64,000 bases of DNA from Azorinus chamasolen (Eukaryota; Mollusca; Bivalvia; Cardiida; Solecurtidae): the NCBI GenBank assembly GCA_963576725.1, contig OY755243.1, positions 41,773,243 through 41,837,242 of the forward strand, in the 5' to 3' direction. The first letter of the stretch is position 1; each line of letters starts with the position of its first letter. The translations under genes and the position numbers were made by a program. The notes beneath the pieces are model-generated. The model was not told the DNA's origin. It did not search any database and worked only from the letters and a program-made list of their open reading frames with translations. Below, one piece after another: positions 47,201 through 57,800 of this stretch.

Positions 47201-48829
47201 CCTGCCCTAAATACCAACCAATTAACACAATTCAGTGGCTGTTATAGAGAGGTTTTACTGTACCTATTGGATTATTAATGGAAAAAATAGTTATAATGAA
47301 ATATGGAATATGGATCATTGTAGCTATTTAAGAAACTAAAAAAATAGATCTGTCAAATTCCATTAGCAAACAGAGCAGACCCTGATTAGACAGCTCCTCT
47401 AGGAGCCGTCTGATTGGGTCTTCTCTGTTTGCAAATGCATGAAAAGTAATTTATATGAAGGAAAGAGTTGTTTGAAAGATACAAAGTTACATGTGTATAC
47501 ATTTGCTTCAGGTTGGCAAGGCCCTTGCTATCGCTGCTCTGGATATGTTTGATGTTAACCCATGGTCTAGATTGGTACTGTCAGAACACAACAGTCTCAC
47601 AGGGGTCAAGGAAAGTGTCCGTAGATTTCTCAGAAGTATAAGAGGTGGACCCAGAATCCCAAGAAACCCATCCAAGCCCCTTTCAAGGAACAATAGGTAA
47701 TTTTAAGGGATGCTAAAAGTGCTCGAAATTTTATTTTTACCACGGAACCTAATTAACCCTTAACCCTTTCCTTCATATAAACATGTTTTCACACATTTGC
47801 AAACAGAGAAGACCCAGATCAGATGGCTCCTATATGAACCATCTAATCAGGGTCTACTCTGTTTGCTAATGGAATTTGAAAGATCTGTTTATTTTCTAAA
47901 ATGGCTACAATGCTCAACCTTCCACATTTCATCATAACTATTTTGTGCATGAATATTCAGTAGGTATTGAAATTTTGAATAAACACAGAACAGGGAAAGG
48001 GTTGACTTGCATATGTGAACAGTTTGGATCCAGATACCATTTTAGACTCTGACAATAGTTTCTCAAAAGAGTGTTGAATTGGAAGTAATCAAAATTGCGC
48101 CATGTCCAAATTATTTTTACAGTTGGGTAAGTGGTTACAATGTGCATTTTAACCCTCTACTCCATGAATATTCATGCAAGAAATAATGACTTCATGAATA
48201 TTAATTACTGAACTTTATAAACACACTTCAAACAAAAGACATTTTCATCTTAACAGAATCTGTAGAACTAGATTTATCTTATTACATATGCAGACTAAGC
48301 AGATCCTAATCACACGGCTCCTATAGGAGTAATCTGATCTGGTTCTACTCTGTTTGCAAAGGCATAGAAAGGCATATCTATGGAGTAAAGGGTTAAATTT
48401 GTGTCCTAATATTGTTGATGTAGGTTTCAAAATAGTAATACTTACCCCAGTAATTCTGAATGTGAATGTAATCATTATGTCTCCCCCATTTATGGGGAGA
48501 TATATTGTTTTTGCCAGAGTTGTCTGTCTGTCCGTCCGTCTGTCCGTCCGTCCGTCCGTCCGTCCGTCTGTCCGCACTCACCAAAGGGTAGTTGTGTGAC
48601 TTTTTCTAACTAGTCCCACAAGTAAAATCATTAACCTGGCCATCTCTTGTGACATTAACCTGGCCATTTCTTGTGACATTAACCTGGCCAGTTGTGGGAC
48701 ATAGGGTTAGGGTTAGGGTTAGGGTTAGCTTCCAGATCATTCTTTTCCAAAGTTAGAGCCAAAAATAGTTTTTCTTGTGGGACTAGTCACACAAGAAAAG
48801 ATCAAAGGAAAAAGTCCGTCCGTCCGTCA

Positions 48830-48864
<35 letters not shown>

Positions 48865-51800
48865 ACAAACTTGTGTCGCGCGTATCTCTGAAACCAGTTG
48901 GGCTAGAGTCACCAAACTTCACAGGAATGTTCACCAGCATGAGTTGTTGTGCACCTGGGTTTTTTGAATTGTCTCCCCCTGATAACTTCGGAGTTATTGC
49001 CCCTGATGACTTAAAATGAGAAAAAAATTGTGTCACGCGTATCTCTGAAACAGCTAGTACTAGAGTCACCAAACTTCACAGGAATGTTCACCAGCATGAG
49101 TTGTTGTGCACCTATGGTTTTTTAATTGTCTCCCCCTGATAATTCTTGAGTTATTGCCCCTGATATGAAAACTTAAATTTATACAAACTTTGTGTCGCGC
49201 GTATCTCTGAAACCATAAGGGCTAGAGTTACCAAACTTCACAGAATTGTTCACTAGCATGAGTTGTTTTGCTCTTGGGTTTTTTGAATTGTCTCCCCCTG
49301 TTAACTTTGGAGTTACTGCCCCTGATGACTTAAAATTAGACAAACTTTACTTAGTGCCGTGCATATCTCTGAAACCACTGGGGCTAGAGTCACCAAACTT
49401 CACAGGAATGTTGACCAGCATGAGTTGTTGTGCACCTTGGATTTTTGAATTGTCTCCCCTTGATAACTTTGGAGTTATTGCCCCTGAAATGATTACTTAA
49501 AATTAGAGAAACTTTGTGTCATGCATATCTTTAAAACCACTAGGGCTAGAGTCACCAAACTTCACAGGAATGTTGACCAGCATGAGTTGTTGTGCACCTG
49601 TTTTTTTAATTGTCTCCCCCTGATAATTCTTGAGTTACTGCCCCTGATATGATAACTTAAAATTAGAGAAACTTTGTGCTGCATGTATCTCTGAAACCAG
49701 TAGGGCTAGAGTCACCTAACTTCACAGGAATGTTCACCAGCATGAGTTTTTGTGCATCTGGGTTTTTTAATTGTCTCCCCCTGATAACTTTGGAGTTACT
49801 GCCCCTTATGACTTAAAATAAGAGAAACTTTACTTTGTGTCACATGTATCTCTGAAACCACTAGTACTAGAGTCACCAAACTTCACAAGAATGTTGACTA
49901 GCATGTGCTTTTGTGTACCTGGGGCTTTTGAATTGTCTCCCCCTGACAATGTTGGCGTTATTGCCCCTGATGACTTAAAAATTAGACCCTGATAAGTTTG
50001 GAGTTACAGACATTACACTTGTGAATTGGAAAGAGGTTGGGAGGGGGAGACATCTGTTTTTGTGACAAAAACAAACCTCTAGTTTTTGTTTTCTATTGTA
50101 TTAATATTCTAGCTTATCTGGATATCTATGATATTAATTTGTGGTCTAGATTGGTGCTGTCAATTTATTTTTAGCATTGCAGCTTATTAACCCTTTCCTC
50201 CATAAATATGCCTTTCTATGCTTCTGTAAAAGTCACTTATGAAACATGAAACACTTGTGATAAATAGGAGAAAATGCTATATTTATCACAATGGTTTCAA
50301 ACTGCAAATTCTAAAAGTTTCCTTTTCTCTAGTTAATGCTCCTTTTTGGTAGATTTATACAAAGTGGATGGATCTAAAAATAGCCTATGGAGGAAAGGGT
50401 TAATTCCAGGTGGTTGTAGCTATTCTACAAAGAAAAATGTTTTCTTGTATTAATTGAATACTGAGTTAGTCTTTGCTGTAAATGATATTTGAAGAAATAA
50501 TATTTTTTATATTTAAATGTTTTAATCATTATTCTTCAGTATCAATGGACCAGGCAACCAGCAGCCAAACAGGGGAGGCAGATTTGGCAACAGCAATGAT
50601 AACTCTGTAAACAATCGGGCCCCTTACTCTCGTAACAACTCTGTAGAGTCCAATGCCTCCACGGCCAACTCTTCAGTAGCCTCTAGGTACTCCAGGCGAG
50701 AACCAGTCACTCAGCCAAAGAGAGAACTGGGACCCGTCCGAGAAGGTGAGTTGTTGGATGGTTATAATTTGAAAAACTCTCTTAGAAAAAGGGTGTTACA
50801 TGTATTATATTGCAAGTAGCAAAAAAAAGTGCAGACTCTGAGCAGCCCCCCACATAGGAGAGACAGTGTGTCACTTAGGGATCACTTTTCCATCATTTGT
50901 CTGTGTGTCCCTCCTTCTGTCCGTCCATCCGTCTGTCTGTTCTTACATTTGTCCGTCCATCCGTCTGTCTGTCACAGTTTCAATTTTTTGGCAATCGTTT
51001 CTAAATTAATCATTATAGAGCTTTCAAACAGGTGACATATGTGTTCCTTCCAACACTCTTGTATGAAGGAAAGGGTTAATCAGAAGTCAAAGATATAAGT
51101 GTAATACAGTAAAACCTGTCTGTAGCAACAACCAAACATTATACTAACCGCAAGTGCGGTGCACAAGGTTTGTAACTCTGTCTTCCGTATTTTTGGAGTA
51201 ATTGCCCTTTGTTATTTATCAGTTTTCCGGAGTTTTTTTCTTAACCTTTACAGATATTGAAGTGATATGTGGTATGTGGCTTTATTATAATGAGTTACAG
51301 ATCAAGTTTGAATTTCATTACGCTTCATTGATTTTTCACGGAAATACAGTGATTTTACTTAGAAATTTTCCGGAAATTCAGGTTTTCCAGAGTTTTTTTC
51401 TAAACCCTTGCAGATATTGATGTGATATTTGATATGTAGCTTTATAATAATGAGTTACAGATCAAGTTTGAATTTTGTTACACTACATTGATTTTTGTGT
51501 CACCTGCCGAGAGGCAGTGTGTCACTTAGGGATTACTTTTCCGTTGTCTGTCTGTCCGTCCGTCTGTCTGTCACACTTTCTTTTTTTGGCTGTAATTTCT
51601 TAACTAGTCATTGTAGAGCTTTTAAATTTCACATGTGTCTTCCTCTCATTGAGGACCATTGATGTAACTAAGGTCCATCACTCTGCATGCAATATTTTTT
51701 TAGTTATTCCCCTTTGTTCTGATTTTCGTCACACTTATTGTTTTGGCTGTCATTTCTAAACTGATTATGATAGAGCTTTCAAATATCACATGTGTATTCC

Positions 51801-54800
51801 TCTCATTGAGGACCATTGATGTAACTAAGGTCCATCACTCTGCATGCAATACTTTTTTAGTTATTCCCCTTTGTTCTGATTTTCGTCACACTTATTTTTT
51901 TGGCTGTCATTTCTAAACTGATTATGATAGAGCTTTCAAATATCACATGTGTATTCCTCTCATTGAGGACCATTGATGTAACTAAGGTCTATCACTCTGC
52001 AGGCAATACTTTTTGAGTTATTCCTCTTTGTTCTGATGTTCGCACTCCAGCATATTAACAGTTTTTTGTGAACACATGTGTTCCTCTGAACACTCTTGTT
52101 AACGGAATTACAGCATTTTGACTTAGACATTTTTAAGAAATTTCAGGTTTTCCAGAGTTTTTTTAGCTCGCCTATTCGAAGAATAGGAGGGCTTATGGAA
52201 TCACCCCGGCGTTGGCGTTGGCGTCGGCGTCTGCGTCGGCGTTGGCTTTTGCTTTTGGTTAAAGTTTTGGGGTAAGTGTTGAAATGCACTAATACTACAT
52301 GAAATATTTGCCTTAGGAAGCTGATACTTAAATTGGAGGTTCCCGGTGTGTTGAACATTGATGTAGTGTAGCTAAAATTTAAAATAAAACTGAATTTTAG
52401 TCAAAATTTCACCTGTTTTGGACTTAGCTTTTTGGGCTGAAATCTCAAGGTTAAAGTTTTGGGGTAAGTGTTGAAATGCACTAATACTACATGAAATATT
52501 TGCCCTAGGAAGCTGATACTTGAAATAGAGGTTCCAGGTGTGTTGAACATTGATGTAGTGTAGTTGAAAATTTTAAAAAAAACTGAATTTTAGTCAAAAT
52601 TTTACCTGTTTTGGACTTAGCTTTTTGGGCTGAAATAGGAAGGTTAAAGTTTTGGGGTAAGTGTTGAAATGCACTAATACTACATGAAATATTTGCCCTA
52701 GAAAGCTGATACTTGAAATGGAGGTTCCCGGTGTGTTGAACATTGATGTAGCGTAGTTGAATTTTAAAATTAAACTGAATTTTAGTCAAAATTTCACCTG
52801 TTTTGGACTTAGTTTTTTGGGCTGAAATAGGAAGGTTAAAGTTTTGGGTAAGTGTTGAAATGCACTAATACTACATGAAATATTTGCCCTAGAAAGCTGA
52901 TATTTGGAATGGAGGTTCCTTATGTTATGAACATTGATGTAGTGTAGTTAAAATTTAAAATAAAATTGAATTTTAGTCCAAATTTTACCTGTTTTGGACT
53001 TAGCTTTTTGGGCTGAAATCTCAAGGTTAAAGTTTTGGGGTAAGTTTTAAGATGCACTAATACAATATGAAATACTTGCCATAGGTAGCTGGTATTTGGA
53101 ATAGAGTTTGCCAGTAGGTTTAACATTGATGTAGTTCAGTTAAAATAGAAAAATATTTTGGACTTCATCTTTGTAGACAAGGTCTACAATAGGCGAGCTT
53201 TGCTGTCCTGCGACAGTCTAGTTCTAAACTGTAGCAGATATTGTAGTGATTTATTTCTATAACCCCCATCTCTGTGTCAAATGTGATAGTGGGGGTATTC
53301 ATCACCTTTAGTGGTAGTTCTAGTTCTTATTGGCATATGCAGTAAAGAGGCTTTGTTGTGAAACATGACTATATCATTGTAAGCTGTAATTCATGTAATT
53401 TGGAGATGAAAGCAATTAAAGACAATAAAAAGGACTTAGTTACAGATTTTTGTTTTGGTCCTGTACAGAAATATGCTTTATAATTATAGCTGCTACAAGA
53501 TCAACTCTGTCTCAGGCAAGGCGTCGGCCTAGCAATCCAGTCAACCAGAATGTTAGTCGATCAGCACCACAGGCATCTTCCTCATCTGGCTCACAGCCCG
53601 TGAGTCTGACAATGACAACGGCAGCTGGAGAGTCCAGGGCAGATATGAGGCAGTTTTCTGCTGGAAGTAACATATCACAAATCTCTCGTATGGCAGAGGA
53701 AGAAAAAGTAGAGCAGCTTAAACATATGAATCTGGTAAGCCAGGGTGTAGTGTATATATAATCTGGTAAGCCAGGGTGTGGCGTTGATATAATTATGACT
53801 TTTGTTTTGCAATGCCATTAACCCTTTACCTGATAGACAACCTGACAGACAACTTTTGATGTTCAAACAAAATAGACCCAGATCAGATGACTCCTGTACA
53901 ATCTGTCTGATCAGGGTCTGCTTTGTTTGCTTATGGAATTCTATAGATCTAATTTTACAGTTTGTGTCATTGTCAAAGAATCATACTTTTATAAGAATTT
54001 AGTTAGAGAGAGTGTGTGACCAAATGTTGATAGCCAATCAAACAGATTCATCTGAATTATCTATATTTGACATTTAGTCTTACGTGTAAATACTGCTATT
54101 AAAGATTAGATGGGTTTAAGGTGAGAATATTGCAAATATTTTTAGATTTATTAGCCACAAATAAAACCCCTCCACAATATGAATTTGAATCTAAAGCTTA
54201 AACATTTTCGTGATAGAGACACCTTTTGCAAATAAAGCAGTCTCTGATCATACGGCTCCTATTGTGTTTGCTTATGAAATGACATAGATAATTTCTAAAG
54301 TTTCTGCCATAATAAAAATTGCCTTATTCATGATGCTATTATAAATACAGGTTAATTGATATTCGTAGTCATTATTTCTTACATGAATATTCATGAAGTT
54401 AGGTGTTAAATCAATTGAATACTGTCTGATAGGTTGTAAGAAAGATTTATACCAGTAGCATAGATCTTTCATAGTTCTCACCTTTTTTTTAAATTTTAGG
54501 TGACTATGGCTAAGAAGGGTTCTGGTCCTGCCAGTCGTATCCCTCTGCCTACAGGGAAGTATTTCCTCAACCTGTCCCCTTCAGAGATGCCACAACCAAA
54601 GACCCCAAGTGCTGGTAATCTCCGTCCCCAGAAGTCAGCAGGGATTCACAGACACCCTGTTGATGGCAAAGCCCTGCCCCTTGAATCTCAGTCTAGTAGC
54701 AGAATTCTGACACCTGTCACTCCACACAAAGTTCATGATCAGAGGGAAGGGAGAGAACTTTTGGATCTACACAAGGCAAATGCTACTTCTTTACCGACTA

Positions 54801-57800
54801 CAAGCCAGCCACATGGTCACCATGTAAGACAGCTTCCAGTGCCACCAGAGACTAATCACAATTCTAACAATAACGATCTGTAAGTATATAATCAGGTTTA
54901 CTTTTTAATAGCATAATTATCTCAGATGAAACTTAGTTAAGCTTTATTGAAATTCATGAATTTTACTATTAAAACATAGATATAGTAGTAATGATTTAAA
55001 TATCATTTGTAAAGATACTGGTAGTTATCATTTCAGTTTAGCATTATTAAAGTGATTTCAGTCATGGTTTTGTTTTCACCTATTTGTCTTAACTCTTTAC
55101 TCTATGCTTGTTCATGTAAGAAATAATGATAAAATGCATATTCATTAGCAGGTTTTTTATAATGGCATATGAATACAGATATTTTTGGCCATAACAGAAA
55201 CTGAAGAATCAGATCTATATAAATCCATAAGCAAACAGAGCAGACCCTAACCAGACAGCTTCTACTGTCTGATCTTGTTCTACTCTGTTTGCTAAGGTGT
55301 AAGATGGTGGGATTATCTAGTAAAGATCTATTTAGCTCTTTGGGAGTAAATTACCCCCATACACGCCATGTCTAATTTACTGTATGACAGTAATCAAAAA
55401 CAAATTACACTTAAAGCACTTACATAAGTTTACATTTATGTACAGTAAAGCCCCACTAAACTGGATGTTTAAATCAGTATTAATGTCAGTCTTTAACCTT
55501 TTCCTTCATATAAACACTTTCTCACACCTTTGTAAACAGAGTAGACTCAGATCAGACAGCTCCTGTAGGAGCCATGTAATCATAGTCTGTTGTGTTTTTG
55601 TATGGAATTAAATAGATCTGATTCTACAGTTTTTGTCAATGCAAACAATTCTCTTGAAAATTTAACATTATAAAAAGTAAGTACAGTCTAATTGCATTAA
55701 TTCGGATCTCGTTTTCTCGTAATGACGAGATAACTCGTACGTATTGCAAAGTCCCAGTACATTGACTATTGTTTTCTATATAAAAATGATGCAATTACAT
55801 GTATAAGGAAATGAAAAATTCGGAAAATTCAAAAATTCGGATGTGTAGACAGGCCCCTACCTTCATTAATCCCATTGTTTATGTCGGATTGACTCGGATC
55901 GGTGACATTGGCAGTGCTTAAGATTGTCGCACGTCGTATTTTTCACACCTTTATGCTACAGCGTTCCTGCTCTATTGTTAAATTTCTCACCTTTATTGGT
56001 GGTTACACAATGTGACACAGATAGTCAGCAATAAGCTGTCCATTTTCAGGTTTGAAATTTTGCCGAGAAAACCAGCAAAGTGTGTGCTCTGTTCAATTTT
56101 AATTCATGCACTCATCCTTACGAGTTTCCTAATGTGAAACTAGGTGTAAGAAACATTTGACCGATCTGAATTATGACTAAGACTAAATTAAGAAAGAAAG
56201 AAAAAAGAATGAACTGCACCAATATTCTACTGACTTTTTGTGTTGCATATTCCTCAATTCAGTGGACATACGTGAGCGTGTGTGTAATTCACTTCCAGCA
56301 TCACATTCACAATTATAAACGTGTAGCCTGCCCTATGTTTGATTTTGTTTCATTTGTGTTGTGTTTATTTCACCATGGCTAAATAACCCTTAATCTGCTG
56401 GTCTGCAAGCGTCATGGCATGTATGCAAACATATTAAATCCGGATGAGAGACCGAGTAATTCAGTGTCTCATCCAGATCCAAGATATTTGACACTCAGTC
56501 AACATTTTTACAATAAATTAAAGCGAATTTGTGAAGTTTTAATAAAGGCATTAGAAGCAGATGGATTCTTCACATGTGCAATTTTTCATAATAGGCAAAG
56601 GGTTACAGGATGTTACTCGAGGTCAGTGAGGGTGTCAACAACCATCAGAAATCACTCGTTTTATTTTAACCCTTATCATCCAAGGACGACTGTTATTCAA
56701 TATGCACATAGTTTTTTAACAATCATTCACCAGAGTTGTGGGAAATTTGGACAATATTTCAAAATATATGAGCAGATGATTTTTGTGTGTGTCAGCATCG
56801 TAAGTGTTAAGAAACTGAAATGAAAAGGAGTTTAATGTCGTATTTTGTTCCAAGATAAGTGCAGGTAAGGATTGACTAGTACTACTTCATGCAGTTGTAC
56901 CCTTAACACTGTACAATGAGTATTTTTATGATACATCGAAAATTACGACATACAAGTCATGGCTGATCTGTGAGGTGAAAATACAATAACTCGGAACATG
57001 CTATAATTCGGATTTTATATGCGGTCCGGCAAGCATCCGAGTTATTGCAATTAGACTGTAAATGAATATTCATGAAGCTACCAATTCATGTATAAATGTT
57101 CATTAGGGAAAGGGTTAAAACAGCTGGGTGCTTAATGCAGAGTGAAATTCATGCAGAAAGCTCCTTTCATCTTGAATTAACCCTTTCCCTGATGAATATT
57201 CATGTAGGAAATAATGATGTCATGAATATTAATTAGATAATTTTTTATAATGGCATATGAAGACAGGACATTTTGGCCCAGGCAGAAGCTGTAGAATCAG
57301 ATCTATATAACACAATATGCAAATAGAGCAGACCCTGATCAGACAGCTCCTATAGGAGCTGTCTGATCTGGGTCTGCTCTGTTTTCAGATGCATCAAAAT
57401 GTACTTACAAAAGGGAAAGGGTTAAGCACCCGTCTGCCTACAAATCTTCCTTATTAGAATTCTGTAAATGATAATCTTTGAAAAAGGCCCTCAGTGATCG
57501 AAATATTAGATCAGAGCAATAATTTATTCAAGTATTTATGTATTATATTAATTCGCTTTTTAGGAATATTTTCTTCATTGTAAAATTCTGGTGTAGAGAG
57601 GTTTTACTGTACTTTGAAGAAAACAACTAAATTACTGCCACATCAGACAGAGAGTATTGATTTGTAAATCATTATATGCAATATGATATGAAGCAACTAA
57701 TTACCACCAAATGTTTTTTGTAGATTTTATTCATTATTATACATAATGATACATCATTAGTTGAAATAGTATAATCTGCTGAGAGATCTGACTTTCTCTG

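Noticed and set aside
52143..53126. Repeated minus-strand peptides (e.g. [15 protein letters not shown]) in H7
   Set aside because: Translation of the 190-base tandem core; not a protein family.
56419..56823. 134-codon frame as a transposase
   Set aside because: No DDE/DDD or helix-turn-helix pattern visible; it overlaps a MITE-like insert.
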